DNA from: Cheiracanthium punctorium
Lineage: Eukaryota > Arthropoda > Arachnida > Araneae > Cheiracanthiidae
Reading direction: 5' to 3'
DNA length: 64,000 bases
Assembly (NCBI GenBank): GCA_038373885.1
Contig: JAWZYV010019925.1
Span: 62,001-126,000, forward strand
Shown here: piece by piece, positions 1 to 12,671 of the stretch
How positions within the stretch are numbered: position 1 is the stretch's first letter
Layout: each line of letters begins with the position of its first letter
Notes under the pieces: generated by a model
What the model was told of the DNA's origin: nothing
The model's database searches: none
What the model saw: only the letters and a program-made list of their open reading frames with translations
Program-made: the position numbers and the translations under genes

Positions 1-1380
1 GACATACTTCATTTAAACTTATTTCATTAAGTTGAGACACTTTAATTTTTATACACGAATGCTACTATGTATACTTTTAAAAAGTACTTATACGACTCCA
101 TAATGCCCTATTAACAATGACAGCCCATAGCTTTTTATCGTACTGCAAGTGTTCTTGGTGATACTGTTAATAAACTACCCGGTCGATTGAAATAAAAAAA
201 GGAGGTAAACAACTAGATGGTACACGAAAAGTGTTTTTGTGAGGTACTAATTTTCAAAAAATGATTATTTGGCCTAATTAAAATGCAAACATAAATCAGT
301 GTTATTTGTTTTGGAAGGGCCCAATTATTAATAAAAAGCTTATTTGCTTATAGTGCGCAAATTATTTAAAAATTTCACTAGATTTTGCACTGTCTCATTT
401 ATTACGTTAGCCCGTTAAAAACAATTTTAACCTTTTAAGACCAGATGAAGTAATTTTTTTTTTATTATGCAGGAGGGAACTGCTTATAACATTTCTAAAA
501 ATCTTTAATAAATTCCATTCTTTCTATTTAACTTTTGACCTCTAAAAATAAGCATTTCAAATATTTTAAAATATACATTTCTGCAACAAGTTATCGTTAA
601 ACAGCGTTATCTATCTTTCAAACTGAGATAATATTATTTTCCAGTTTTAACGCATCCATACACTGCTCTGTCAATTTTATTGGACAACAACAGCGATATG
701 CAACAAGCGTATCAGCCTAAAAAAAAATACATTTTTTCTTTTATGTCTGGGTTTTTATCTCGTGATTCTATTCCAGACTTATCACTTATTTTTCCAGACG
801 AGTTTTACTTCGATTCACGGACAAATGTTCTTTTTTTTCTATCCACCTTAACTCTATTTTTCTTTACCTGATCTAGATCAAGAAGTTTGATTCGTTAGGC
901 TCATCCGCCCCCCCCCCCCCTTAAGATCATTGTTAGAGATATATAATAATAAAAAGTTTTCATTCTGTTTATTTCCACGGTTGGTTAGCCATCACGGAAG
1001 ACATAATTACTATGTTATAAATTAATCATTTTCATTTAAATTCCAGCAATTGACAGACTCTTAAAAATTTTTTCCTTGTGCTTCTTAAAACATATTATTA
1101 AAACGCATGTTGTGTGTTCAGGTGGTTTGCTCAGACCACGTTTATTGCATGCACGCACGGTCTGATTATATCAGTTCCTACATTTTAGAACATGATAGCG
1201 GTTTGTTCTTTTCATTTCCACTCAAAATTACTATTCTTCATCAAAGAAATCTATACTTTCTTTTGTAGAAATTATGATCACGCGGTTCCTCATGATTTGA
1301 CGGCTTTGACAAGACATGGTTGAATTTTGACAATGAATGGATTATTTAGTGTGTGGTTGAGAATAATTAAGACAGCCTGA
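1..1380. other. AT-rich stretch with no recognised gene
   Basis: I see only AT-rich sequence with short homopolymers, including a C-run near 909-920. The longest reading frame is about 60 codons, low in complexity and unlike any family I know. No terminal repeats or target duplications could be paired here. Confidence 0.6.
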
Positions 1381-1452
1381 GGGCCATGGTAACTGAGTGG
1401 TTAAGGTATCAAACGAGCCATTTGGAGGGTTGCATGTTCGATCCTCGAGCCA
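1381..1452 (+). repeat. tRNA-derived SINE head
   Basis: A tRNA-like block carries an A-box-type sequence (GGTAACTGAGTGGTTAAGG, from about 1388) and a B-box-type sequence (TGTTCGATCC, 1435-1444) about 35 bases apart. This is the RNA polymerase III internal promoter arrangement of tRNA-derived SINEs. The stems do not fold into a clean cloverleaf and non-tRNA sequence follows directly, so a SINE head is likelier than a working tRNA gene. The body may run to about 1680, but I cannot place its end. Confidence 0.55.
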
Positions 1453-1734
1453 TATAAGGGTACCGTGTACAATAGATGCGCTGCTCGCTTGCACACACTA
1501 AATCTTTGGTTCCCGGTGTTCATAGCCCTCACGACTGTCGCTAGTAGTTTTCGAGGGATATCAATATTCAAAAGTCTATCACCTCCTGTTAAAGACCTAA
1601 AATTTGACGGAAAACTGACAGAAGACCGTATGTCTTGCCATTTCGTGATATGCAGGTTCCTGTCGGCAGCTGAATGAAAGCTGTGAAAGATTAAAACAAC
1701 CTGGCCGTGATAGTCTACGCATATTGCATTGCGA

Positions 1735-2040
1735 CCAGAATGTGCACATACTGGTCACACTGTGACTTTGCGATTTGCTCGTCGTGATGTGTTCGTCGCA
1801 CAGAGGTCAGATGGTTAGCTGGAACAGTTTCGGCGAAGTCAAAACGTTGCGACGTGGTGTCAGGTTACGTGGGTGGACTACCCGTGGACTACCACAGTTG
1901 CGACATGGTAGTTTTCCACATAGCACTGTGACGTCGCAACATGTTCGCATATTGGTCACACTGGGATTTTGTGACTTGTTCGTCGTGATGTGTTCGTTGC
2001 AGAGTGGACAAATGGCCACTTGGGACAGTCACATGGTGAC
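1735..2040. repeat. Two-copy direct repeat with period near 201 bp
   Basis: The block around TGGTCACACTG and GTCGTGATGTGTTCGT near 1752-1796 recurs near 1953-1998 with a few substitutions. Related words (TTGCGAC, GTCGCAA) recur in both orientations between the copies. Overlapping reading frames here on both strands follow from the GC-richer repeat and do not look like genes. Confidence 0.6.
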
Positions 2041-2164
2041 CATGAGTAAGTTCAAGTGGAAAGCTCCGGTAGTACACAAGCAGCTTTAAATAAGCATTTG
2101 GTGATTGAATTTCGTGGGAGTTGGTCGTTGGTAAAATACTCGGAGATGCTATTTCAGCTAATAA

Positions 2165-2290
2165 CACAATAGAAGATAACAGCTGAATTTAAGTTATTTT
2201 AAGTTATATTTAAGTTAAGTGATTGCTGAATTTAAGTTATATAAGTGTATTTAACAGCTGAATTTAAGTTTTATTTAAGTCAAGTTGGAG
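2165..2290. repeat. Degenerate AATTTAAGTT tandem tract
   Basis: The words GCTGAATTTAAGTT and TTTAAGTTA recur at least five times in about 120 bases with irregular spacing. This is a simple degenerate tandem tract. Confidence 0.6.
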
Positions 2291-2390
2291 AGATACAGAG
2301 AGACATTCAGCAACTCTTGGAAGAAAATTTTATGTTTACATGTATTTTCCACGAAGCTTTAATACGTTAACTTCTATTAAAGCTTAATAA

Positions 2391-5300
2391 TACAGTGACA
2401 GAGTACTTTGTTTATTTATTTTTCGATACAGACAGTAGAAATTATAGCTTTATTTTCTTTGCCAGTAACCCTTTTTTATTTTACTTATAAACCTCTTCCG
2501 TGCCAGCCTATGTAGATGAAGATTACATGCAAAACCAGTTTTTCTGTTCACATTTCTTATAATACCAGCTTTACACAAACATATTTTCCTGCAATACAAT
2601 TTTAGAGGCAGCAATAGAATAATGAATAGATATGGATCCATAAGTGAATCCGTTGATGTTTGTGTGAAGAATCAGGCGATGGATTTAACACGTGTATCCA
2701 CTGGCACTGAAGGTATTAATGTAGATAAATGCATTTTTTTTCTTCTTTGAGTCAGGAAATCAGTGGCATTTTTAAATAGTGACAGATCGGTCTTGTTTTT
2801 GCTAATGCTTTGTATCTTATAACAGTGCACTGAAAACATAAGAACACTACATCTCTAATATTTCAAGACTTGTTTCAGACTTGAATCAGAGGAAATCCCT
2901 TTTCCACATTACTTAACCGTACAACATACCTTTCTTACGTACAGTAATTTCAATAGTAATTTCACATTTAAAGAGGTAAAAAAAAGTTACCTCTCAGAAA
3001 TTCTTAATATTTATGATACAGCGTACTGTTAAATGTATCCCCCACAGTTCCGTTTACGTGATTCAAAGGTATATATCTCTTATCTTTAAGTAATGGAAAA
3101 AAGAGGAGGGGGGGAGGGGTTGCACCTTACATGCAAGCAAAACCTCTGTTATCATGGTTTCCAATGGCAGAAATAGCCTTTGGGAGTAATATGTGTTCAG
3201 TGACCGAATCAAACGCAGATATTGAGCCGGCATTGATCAAAAATTTTTTTGGAACAAATGGAGTCTTTCTTTTGTACGTGCCTCAGTATCATAAAAATGA
3301 AAGCTGAAGACTTAATGTTTTCAATTTTGGGAACGGGATATGATAATACGGAGAACTTATTTTACTTTTTATGTTTGACAGAATACAGTAAAACTGCAAT
3401 AAAGTGTAAATACATTTCTTTCCCTTCTTCTCCTTTAAATCATTTTTTAAAATTAAAGCAAAAGTAAAAAGAGATATTTAAAAAATGTGAAGCTACGCAT
3501 CTGCAGAAAAAGAACATAGTGCACAAAAGGCTGTGTGAATTTTTTTATGTTTTAAAAACTAAATTATTTTTATTTATTTGAAACAAATGCAAAATAGAGA
3601 AAAAAATGAAGCAAAACATCTGTGCAGGAAAGAGAATATTCACACGACAGGCTGTGTGAATTTTGTTGCGTTTCAAAAACTGAATTATTTTTATTTAATT
3701 AATTCAAAAGAATCCACGAAAAGAATTTTTGGTTTTAATTTTAATTAATAATAATAAATAAATAAATTTTAATTTTAATTTATATAAATTATAATATAAA
3801 AATTTATTTTATTAAAATGAAAAACTCATAATTTTTACTAATGATTTTATCCCGCATTCTCTGTATTTTATGTCAGCTAAAATGTCTAAATCTGCCTTTT
3901 TTACGAAAAATTCATTTTTTTCCTGACCCTCAACTTCGAGAAAATTCAATTTTTTGTTCGGCGAACAGAACAAGTAACATTTTTTAACACAAATTTTTAA
4001 TTGCATATTGCATTTATTTGTACTTCTCTCCATACAATAAAGCTTCTTAAGGGATAATCTTAACAAGCAAATTAAATAAATTAATTAATAAAAAATAATA
4101 AAAAAACGTTTCCAGACCATCTCTCTAATTCTTAAAGAGTCATATTCTGAGAGTTTATCGGGCGTGTTCATTTAATGACCTGTAAGGCTGGTTAATGTGT
4201 CTAGCCGAAGGCTTTAATGCGCTTAAATTAATTGTGAATTTATTTTTAATGCCCGGCCATACTTAAAGATCAATCGCAGTGACATGCCATGGTAATTCAA
4301 AGTTTGTTGGCACGAAGGCTTAATGTATAGACGTGATTTATAAGAGACCGTAAAAATCTATAATGGGGGAAAAGGCATTTTTTTAATTCCATAATACATT
4401 ACACTCATAAATACAATAAGGATGCCTTATTTTCAACTTAACAACAGACTGATAAAATCTATTTTGACTATAATAGTCTCCTTATTCATTTTTATTTATT
4501 CAACAGCCAATCATTTAGAAGTGGTTGTTATTTCCGCAATGAAAGTTATTGTAAAAAGTAGAGTCTACACAACCTCAAAGCATAAAAAAAGACAAAATAG
4601 GTAAATTATGCCAAACCTATTGATTATACGAGGATTGTAAATAAAGTAGTGGCAACATAAATAGAAAAAGACATCGTCCTATCGCGGCATCGTCCTATAT
4701 TGGTCGGAATACATATCTTCCATGCACAGGTACTCCTCCCACAGATATCCATCGCACAATCGTCCTATATGGTGACATAAATTCTAGTCACAAGCTTCTC
4801 TTAATTCATAATAACATCCAGATGCATTTTTGCCACGGGCAATCTCGATTTTAATCCACTACCACTTATCACCTTTCCTAAAAACCTATATTTCCATTGA
4901 TTTAGATGTAACAACGTGCGATGTCCTAAGAATGGAAGAACTGCGACGCAAAAAATGAAAATAAGGACGAAGAAGCTGAGAATAATATTCATGCCGATGA
5001 GACTGAGCCAACTACTTTATCCTACGCAATAACGGTATTTGAAATTGTAGGAATTTTATATACAAACATGAATACAGATAAAAAGACAAAAGAAAAAGTA
5101 TTGCAAATCTTGAAAATTTTGTTTAATTAAAAGATTAATGAAAAACCCAGTGTAAAATTACTGTTTTTTAAATATAAGTATCACTTAATTTCTGCACAAT
5201 TTCAATTTGTTTATTTTTTTTAGTTTGGTAACAAATTTAGTACTTTTGGTATACTGTATAAATTGTGTGTATTCATACATATTGTTTGCTTCGTATTTTG

Positions 5301-5683
5301 AATTTAACCCGCATTCGTCATTTTCCCGCATGCATCGTTTTTTACTACGCACCCCTTGAAAAACGATAGATCGGGGTTCTACTGTAATACAAATGGACCG
5401 AAATATTGCGAGTTAAACTTTGACTTGCAGTTTCAAAAAATGAGAGTCGATTTTTTTCAAAAAATATCGATTTATGCGCAGAACGCGAGTACGCACGAGC
5501 CCTGAACACTTTCGCTTATAGTCAATAAATGTGCGACTATTAAAAAAAAAACATTTTTTACAACTTTCCGAGCTTTGAATTATCCCTCCGTTACAAATAT
5601 TTGTGCAATACTCCTTATCTTCAGCGGAACAAGCCGGAGCCCATTTCAAGACTACTTTTCAAGGAGCAGGCCCGATGACGGAG
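2391..5683. other. AT-rich stretch, no gene recognised
   Basis: No reading frame above about 85 codons and no known protein motif. It contains the duplication at 3486-3702, a short cluster of ATCGTCCTAT words at 4673-4765 and AT-rich low-complexity sequence at 3730-4110. Confidence 0.55.
3486..3702. repeat. Tandem direct duplication with offset about 121 bp
   Basis: Both halves hold the order TGAAGC, CATCTG, AGGCTGTGTGAATTTT, AAAACT, AATTATTTTTATTTA, with moderate divergence. The copies are adjacent and in the same orientation. No element boundary is visible. Confidence 0.6.
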
Positions 5684-5850
5684 TACAACAGAGATGGCCC
5701 TGTGCTAACACGCATTTAAGTTACAACTGCAGAAAATCGCCCCATACTCCAGACTTTCAGATCGACAGCTGCGCGAGAGGACAGATCCCTGAACCTGTAC
5801 ACTTCAGCCATCTCTTAATGTTCAGTGTCTTATCCACTTGGACATTTGCT
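5684..5850 (-). repeat. tRNA-derived SINE, copy 1 of a shared family
   Basis: On the minus strand a tRNA-like head (A-box region CCAAGTGGATAAGACACTGA) is followed by GGCTGAAGTGT and a body with TCTGGAGT and GGGCGATTTTCT. The same order of words occurs on the minus strand at 32.1 kb and 49.4-49.7 kb and, body only, on the plus strand at 56.2 kb. The head resembles leucine/serine-type tRNAs (TGGCCGAGTGG in the 49.7-kb copy). It is too diverged to be a tRNA gene. Confidence 0.6.
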
Positions 5851-7744
5851 GGCCGTACTGTTTAATATACGTTCTGTATGTGCACTCTTTAAAATGTTCT
5901 GTTTGAGATGAGTATAGTTAAGTACGCTTAAAAGATATTGCGAAAATTGAACTACAAAAACGCGCTGAATGAATATTGATTTTAAAAAAAATTAGTTAAA
6001 AAGGCTTGTGTTGAAGTTTTGACCCCGTTCATTCAACCATTGACTGGACTATTTGTTGGAAAGTGTTGAAATTTGCTGTCAGTAATTAACTTGATATAGA
6101 AAGACTAATTATCTTCGTTTTCTTTGAAATAACGGAGAAATATCTTACTTGTACCAACTTTTCAGTCTAGCAAGCTTATTACCTTGCGAAAGATTTTATA
6201 ATTTAAAAGAATGCTTTTAACTCGAATAAAAAAAGTATTTCTACGAACATCTTTGTCATTTTATTTAAAATATCACAAAATGCTTTCATTTTCAACAGTA
6301 AATATGTATTTAAAATATTCCAAGAGAAAAATATTCTTATAAACTAAACAAATAGCCTAAAATGTTTCTTTTCGTTTAATTGTAGAAAACAGTTTCGAGA
6401 TGCATTATTTTAGAAAAATAAAACTTTAATTAGGCTGAAATCATTATTAAAACATTTAATGCGTGTTTTCGAGCAGACAAAATATTTTCACTGCATTAGG
6501 ATTTTTTCCAGGAATAATTAAGACGCTTAACGGAAAGACATGACAAAAAAATTCGATTTATGTATGAAAACAAAATACAGCCTGCTTTTTGATTTAAAAA
6601 AAATTAAATAATGTAATCTCTTACACGAAGAAGCAGAGATATTTAGTTAAATTTAAATTGCATTGATTTTTTTCTTTTCTGTCTTTTTCTTGTAAGCGTG
6701 ATTTAAGATAACAAATCTAACCTTCCTAAATCTATAAAAATTAAATTTGACAGTAATTAATTGAGCAAATGAATGCCAATTTAATCTTTTTTGGCATTAA
6801 CTTCTCGGGGAAATTTCATCATTTATTGCTTTAAATTAAACATCATTTTACTGTTTCATGTCAAAACTATATCTGTGATTGTTTTTAATGTTATACATTT
6901 ACCGAAATACATTTTAATTTTTTAAATTTATTTAGTGGGTTGAGCTTTAGATTTCCTTTAGCATAAGAATCTGCAAATCTGCACAGCTAGAAATATCAAA
7001 ATAAAAATTCTTTAAAAAATGTAACCTAAAAAAGATTTCTTATTAAAGCATGTCTGTAATTAAAGTAAAGGTATTCGGGGGTCTTATCTCAATTTTTGAG
7101 AATATTATCGTATTATTTAGTATTTAGGTATACATAGGGCATGTGTATATGATCTGTAATAAAATAATAGTTTAAAATTTTAGATTAAATATTCAGATTT
7201 TTCGAGTTATAAGGGCAAGTTGTAAATTGCATAAACGAATATTTATGTACTTTAAGATTTAGAATGCTTGAAATTATGAATAGGGCACACGATAAAGTTA
7301 AAAATGAACAGCTTTAGTTTGAAGGAGCAACTTTACTGTGAACAACTACATTGTAAGTAGTATCAAAATCTTCTCTCAGTGGAATGTGTTAACAGCTTCT
7401 TTCATAAAACCGCCGCATAGCCTGTCTAGCATAAGCAATTTAATTTATAGAAATTGTATTCAGTAGACTCTTAAAACTCTCCGACCCAAGATGAAGCTTT
7501 CAGTTGTATTTTTGACATTATTCGTTTACATTTCTAACATGAAACGTTTTTCTTTGTGGTTCATTTTACTAGTCTTATTATTAAAAACTATGTCATTTTA
7601 TCTCTCACACCCTTTTTGAAAATTGTCCGAAAAATGTGTCCCAAAAATGCGACATATATATATTAAGTAATTTATATATATTTAAATACTATTAGTTCAC
7701 AACAGCTTTAATCTATTGTTACAATTGTAATTTCGTAAGCTGTA
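5851..7744. other. AT-rich stretch, no gene recognised
   Basis: Strongly AT-rich sequence without a reading frame of note or paired terminal repeats. Confidence 0.6.
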
Positions 7745-7917
7745 CAATATGACGACAGCTGGCTGTGCGGCACAGCCAGCTGTCGTCAAAAAAGGGTCTC
7801 TAGATCTGTGGCACGCAATGAACGTTTCGATCGTCCGCCATCTTGCTGGTAGTTAAGTCGAGCGATGGCAACCGCTGCCCTTTTTGCAGCATTGGGAAAG
7901 GATTGTGCCTCAAAGGA
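7745..7917. mobile_element. piggyBac-type foldback element, half copy (F1)
   Basis: The central palindrome (7751-7787; half-site GACGACAGCTGGCTGTGC) is followed by one arm: GGGTCTCTAGATCTGTGGCA, CGTTTCGATCGTCCGCCATC, CTGGTAGTTAAGTCGAGCGA, then ATTGGGAAAGG and CCTCAAAGGA, ending at TTAA (7918-7921). The left arm is missing. TTAA plus ends of the type CCCTTTGAGGCGC on complete copies point to the piggyBac superfamily. Confidence 0.75.
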
Positions 7918-8309
7918 TTAAATCCAAAGCAATTTTTTTGCATTAAAACTCAAGCAGCTTGAGGATTTCATTATCTGAAATCTCAAAGTCTTTATTTATA
8001 TCTTGGAGCGTCTACTGTGTAGCTCGTAGAAGACAGAACATTTGGTTGTAAAAGATCGACTTTAACAGAATCTCAATAAAAATAAAATGAATCATTCTTT
8101 ACCTGTAAAACTTCTTTCACGGCATTCTAACACTTCATGCAGTGAAAGTAGTTGTACAGAGTTAAGAAAAGTTTTAAAGGTTTTTCTTTCTTTATTTTTT
8201 CTTCCTTTCATTTAAAAACAACATTATTCACATTATTTTTGTCAGCGCCGGCGGAAGGTTATCCCGCGCCAGCCAAAAAAAGCTAAAATCGCCCCCCCCC
8301 CCCGTCCAT

Positions 8310-8344
<35 letters not shown>

Positions 8345-8399
8345 CACAGGAGAAATAAGTTTTGTAGAAAGCATTTGTTGAAAAAAAATAATAATGAAT

Positions 8400-8920
8400 T
8401 TATTCATCGGGATAATTAATTTTTCTGCATTTCATATTTACAAGCTTTTCTATAACTTCTTTTGTATCTATCTCTTGACAGATTTCATTTTCAATAGCGA
8501 TCAAAGCTAGATTTATGAGTCTTTCCTGTTTACTTGACCGTAAATACGTCTTGATCAATTTTAATTTTGAGAAAGATCTTTCGCTACTAGCAACACTAAC
8601 AGGAATGCTGAGTAGTATTCTCAATATGATATTCAAGTTCGGGAGGCACAATTTATTTGACACAAATAAGTTCAGAATATCGAATAGGTCATTCATACTA
8701 GCTGTAAAAATGTCTTTGGAAGCTACTATTTCGTCAAAAAGTTCTTCTGTGTTAATATCTTTACTATCACCATATTGTAAAAATTTTTCTAAATTACTGC
8801 ATTTTATTTTCAAGTCTGCATTATCGATTTCTGATAAATTACACAAGAAACTAAAATTATCGCAGTGTTTTTTTATTGTATCAAATCTTTCATTTAATGA
8901 TGCGCAAGCTGTATCCAAAC

Positions 8921-8955
<35 letters not shown>

Positions 8956-8984
8956 AAAGAAAGAAAAGAAAACGGAATTAGCAT
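8400..8984 (-). pseudogene. hAT transposase, C-terminal fragment with dimerisation domain
   Basis: A 194-codon minus-strand frame ends at 8400. Its C-terminal half reads NIILRILLSIPVSVASSERS and continues with FSKLKLIKTYLR and RLINLALIAIENEI. This is the hAT C-terminal dimerisation motif (hATC), where the SVASxERSFS block is diagnostic; it is close to transposases related to ZMYM-type host proteins. In the family this domain makes transposase multimers; the DDE catalytic core and BED finger would lie upstream. Here the first 20 or so codons are an artefact of the A-run at 8925-8953, which reads as polyphenylalanine, so real homology starts near SLDTACASLNERF. Upstream frames (9083-9413) show no motif I can assign. 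It lies inside the hAT element in the expected orientation, so it is a remnant of that element's own gene. Alternative: a domesticated hAT fragment, for which nothing argues. Confidence 0.9.
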
Positions 8985-9897
8985 TACAAACTAATTAAAG
9001 CTATTATTCTACATGCTTGTAATATTTTAACTTCAGAATTTGAATCCGAAGCAACGAAGTCTTATTTCTTTCTTTAATATTATTATTTATTTTTTCTCGT
9101 AAATGAGCCCTGAAACTGAAACCAAGGTTTAAGATACGGCTGCATTTTTTGCATAATGCTAAAATACTTATCAGAATGCTGAAATGAAATTAATGGGTTT
9201 CTCTTTTTTGCTAAAGCATTCAGAGAAAATTTGGAACTGAAATATTGAAGAGAAACAGGAATAAAAGTAAAAATTTCCTGATATGGAATTGCTATAGAAT
9301 GGTTGTGTGGATAATCTTTTATTTTCAATATTGATGAATTCAAATATATAACATGTGCGTCTGTGATTTTCAAGACCACTGCAAAAATAACACAGGAAAA
9401 AGAGATCGGACACTATCTCTCGGTGAGAAAAATGGAATTATCTTTATAGCAATTTGATAAAGCTTTTCCTTTTATTTTAGCTTTTTTGCTAAAGAATTTT
9501 TCAACTCAACTTAAACCCTGCCTGGAACAGATCACAATTTTTAGTTCAGTGGCAGTAAAACAGTCTCTCTGCGTCAAAAATCCCTCAACTTAGATTTTAT
9601 TTATTAAAATATTTGAAAATGCGTCTTTCAATATTTAATTTAGTACAGTTAAATAGTTCCAATTTGCTATTTAAAATTTACGATTAAGTAGTTGATTTCC
9701 TTCTTAAATATTTGATGCGTGAAACATAATTTCTGATACATTTTTTATTTTTTCGTTTAAAATTGTTCTATTGCTTTTTAATTAGCATATGTTAAATTCG
9801 CGAGCACAGCGAATTATTATACAGTTTCTACTAAGCCAGATTTCCGATATCCGACGTGCTAGCGGCTTTTACGTGCTCGGGTAATTGAGGTTTTATT

Positions 9898-9900
<3 letters not shown>

Positions 9901-9952
<52 letters not shown>
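9901..9952. repeat. (CA)26 microsatellite
   Basis: Twenty-six uninterrupted CA dinucleotides followed by a TA-rich tract, inside the hAT element. Confidence 0.97.
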
Positions 9953-9961
<9 letters not shown>

Positions 9962-10044
9962 TTATATATAATTAGAATATTGTATATTTGAGTGGATGCT
10001 ACATTTTGATTCGTAAGTTTACTATATATATATATATATATACA

Positions 10045-10212
10045 CAGGGGCGTAGCTAGGAATTTTTCATGGGGGGGGGTTACGACTACTACAACTCATA
10101 CATATGCATACGTGTGTGTGATAATGTAGTGAAGAATATACATTTTGTAAGGCAAAAAAATCCTCATGGGGGGGGTTATGACCCCCATAACCCCTCCTTG
10201 GCTACGCCCCTG
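10045..10212 (+). mobile_element. hAT-type MITE of the CAGGGGCGTAGC family
   Basis: Ends CAGGGGCGTAGCTAGG and TTGGCTACGCCCCTG are inverted repeats. Flanks are TATATACA and TATATATA, a 7/8 match (weak because the site is a TA repeat). The body has G-rich subterminal tracts and an AT-rich centre with ACATTTTGTAAGGCAAAAAA. Diagnosable relatives lie at 24.3, 25.9, 29.4, 39.9, 45.8 and 60.5 kb. Non-coding, 168 bp, nested in the hAT element. Confidence 0.9.
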
Positions 10213-10536
10213 TATATATATATAAATTCACCTATTCATGCATCTCGGTTTAAAAAATAAAAATATAATCACTATTTAAAAAAAATAAAGTGTTCAAAAA
10301 GAAGAAAACGTTCATTCCGTATCAGGAGATGTTAAAAATCTAATCATTTTTTCTAAAGAACACCTATTTCAAAAATGCTTCTTACCTGCATTCATTATTA
10401 ATATAAAACATATCTTCCTAAAATCTGTCTATTTTTCAAAATTTTTTCTTTGGGGACAATATGGCGCCCCTCTGTGTTTGGCACCCGCCTGCAAAGAAGG
10501 CCTTGCAGGCCCGCTTCCGCCGGCCCTGATTTTTGT

Positions 10537-12196
10537 TTACCAATCGTCACATTATATATGTTCACCAACGAAGTTTTCGAAAAAAAATTTGAGATTCTGT
10601 TAAAACTGATCTTTTTTTAATATAAATTTTAAGGAAACTAAATCCGTCAACAGTTTATACTAGAAAGTATTCCAAATAGGTTATTTTTTGGAATGCTATC
10701 CAAAGTTCGGTAACTTTTTTGGAGGACAGTTCCTTATATTAATTAATTATTAATTTTTACCGTGTTTCAATGTTGATAAAAGACGTTTGTTCGCAGCCAT
10801 ACAGTTGTTGTGAATGATAAATTATTAGACAGCGTTTGTGCCGTGTTCTTTTATACGTTAGTCAATAATGAATCGCATTACCTGCTTCTGCAAGTATTTA
10901 TAAAAGCTTTTTATACATGTATAATGTGAAATGTAAGCACATTATATATGTATATTGTGCAATGTAATTTTAAGAAGTGTTGTATAAAGATTTTATGATA
11001 GGATCAAAGCTATAAGGAAAAGGTGATAAAAATAAATTTTTGTGCTTTTAAGGAATTTTATAATGTTTAACCTTTACTTGAGTATCGAAGTTAGATGATT
11101 CGTAATACAGCCGGTCCAAATATTTTTTTTTTTTTTAGTTTTATTTATGATTAGCTTAATGTGGCATCAGTTTTCTTTTACCGTTTACTGTGTATGTGAA
11201 TGGAACATCACACTGAAGCTAAAACGTTTTTGACAGAGGCTCTCTACCTCACCCGTAGACGCCATTTTGAGAGCAATACAGACTCTCCATTTCTTGAGAT
11301 TTCTAAAATGTTTCGTCATTCAGTGCCCTGTATTGGCACTATATCTTAGTGCCTGTGTACCTACTGCTCGCATAAGATATTTCACATACACAACTGCGAC
11401 AGCGTTCCGGATATAGACATTATTATTATTATTATTAATATTATTGACTGTTATAGCATAATTAGAAAATATCTGCAAAAGACTTTTAATATCCGATACA
11501 GATTACGACATGAAAATAACAAATGAACAAGAATAAAAATAAAAATAAAAATAAAAAAATTGGTTCTAGCTAAAATGCTAATATGTATTTTTTAAAATTC
11601 TAACTAAAAGCTACACGATACATTCACGTTCATAATTAGCTTCAACGCAGACACTTTTTTTACGCCGAGAAGACATTTAAACAGTAAAAAAAATACTCAC
11701 TTTAATCGCTTATAAAAATGCTTTCTTTTTTTATCACGAAAATTATTATTGCTATTTTCACAAGAGAGAAAAGTCTAAAAATAAAGGAAGCGTTGCTTCT
11801 ATGATTAGTTACAAGTCTTTAGGAGGCTTTGTCCTTGAAGCTGTTAAACTAACCTAATTTCCGCTAGCGATTATAAAGGACAAAAAAAAAAGTAATGCAT
11901 TAAAAGCGATATTTAATTGCCATAACAAAAGAAAAAATGGAACTACATTGATAATCTGCTGTGCGCAGTATTTGAAAACACTAAAGAAAACGAAAGCGTT
12001 CCTTGACGTATTTTGTTATTTGAGTTATTTGCGTAGGCATGTTGATTATTATCAACAGGCGAAGTAGTGCGTAGTACAGATTTTCGCTTTTTTGTATGGC
12101 CTTACAGGAAAAAGATGGGGAATGCATAGGATATATTGATAGCTTGAGCAGAATGTGATCAGAAAAATTTACTGCACGGTAAGTTTAAAAGAGCTT
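10537..12196. other. AT-rich stretch, no gene recognised
   Basis: No coding signature. It holds an (ATT)n tract near 11423-11445 and a (AAATA)n tract near 11535-11555. The somewhat GC-richer block at 11210-11410 has no open frame. Confidence 0.55.
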
Positions 12197-12200
12197 TTAA

Positions 12201-12671
12201 CTCTTTAACGAGCAGTGTTCCCGGTCTGGGAACACCAAACTCTGACGTTTTGACTGTTGCCAGTCACGAAGAATAGATTTGATTTCTATAAAAATAGTTG
12301 CGAGTGACATAGCTCCACGAGAGAATCCTTTACTTTTTAGCACGTCGTAGAAAAAAAATTGTCACGATTATTTTTAACAGCACAGACATCTGCTGAAAAA
12401 TGGAAGAATGCGAGAACAGTTGATTGCCCAATGCTGAAAAAAAGGGCAGCCGTTGCTATCGCTCGACTTAACTACCAGCAAGATGGCGGACGATCGAAAC
12501 GTTCATCGCGTGCCACAGATCTAGAGACCCTTTTTTGATGACAAAAAGGGTCTCTAGATCTGTGGCATGCAATGAACGTTTCGATCGTCCGCCATCTTGC
12601 TGGTAGTTAAGTCGAGCGATGGCAACGGCTGCCCTTTTTTCAGTATTGGGAAAGAGTTGCGCCTCAAAGGT
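12201..12671. mobile_element. piggyBac-type foldback element (F2)
   Basis: The element is bounded by TTAA at 12197-12200 and 12672-12675. The left end reads CTCTTTAACGAGCAGTGTTC and the right end reads GCGCCTCAAAGGT. Two arms face each other across the centre near 12535: the block GATGGCGGACGATCGAAACG on the left is mirrored by CGTTTCGATCGTCCGCCATC on the right. The central GACGACAGCTGGC palindrome has collapsed here. The left arm is longer and includes ACTCTGACGTTTTGACTGTT. No coding capacity. Confidence 0.85.

Larger units (their letters stand above)
8243..10528 (-). mobile_element. hAT transposon with 8-bp target duplications
   Basis: The left end CAGCGCCGGCGGAAG and right end GCTTCCGCCGGCCCTG are inverted repeats of the CAGGGCCGGC type seen in many hAT families. 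Both sides carry the perfect 8-bp duplication ATTTTTGT (8235-8242 and 10529-10536). The element is 2,286 bp. It still encodes a hAT C-terminal domain on the minus strand near its left end, which fits transcription from right to left. The middle is degraded and has gained a long A-run (8925-8953), a T-run (about 8311-8344), a (CA)26 tract and a nested MITE. No intact transposase remains. Confidence 0.93.

Noticed and set aside
1381..1452. Functional tRNA gene
   Set aside because: A and B boxes are present, but the acceptor and other stems do not pair well and SINE-like sequence follows.
4673..4765. ATCGTCCTAT repeats as an operator cluster
   Set aside because: Only three short irregular occurrences; no further support.
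8515..8994. A 159-codon plus-strand frame over the hAT domain
   Set aside because: It is the antisense shadow of the transposase fragment and ends in polylysine from the A-run.
12001..12190. Possible retrotransposon LTR around the TA-rich words
   Set aside because: No matching second LTR, primer-binding site or reverse transcriptase frame anywhere in the window.
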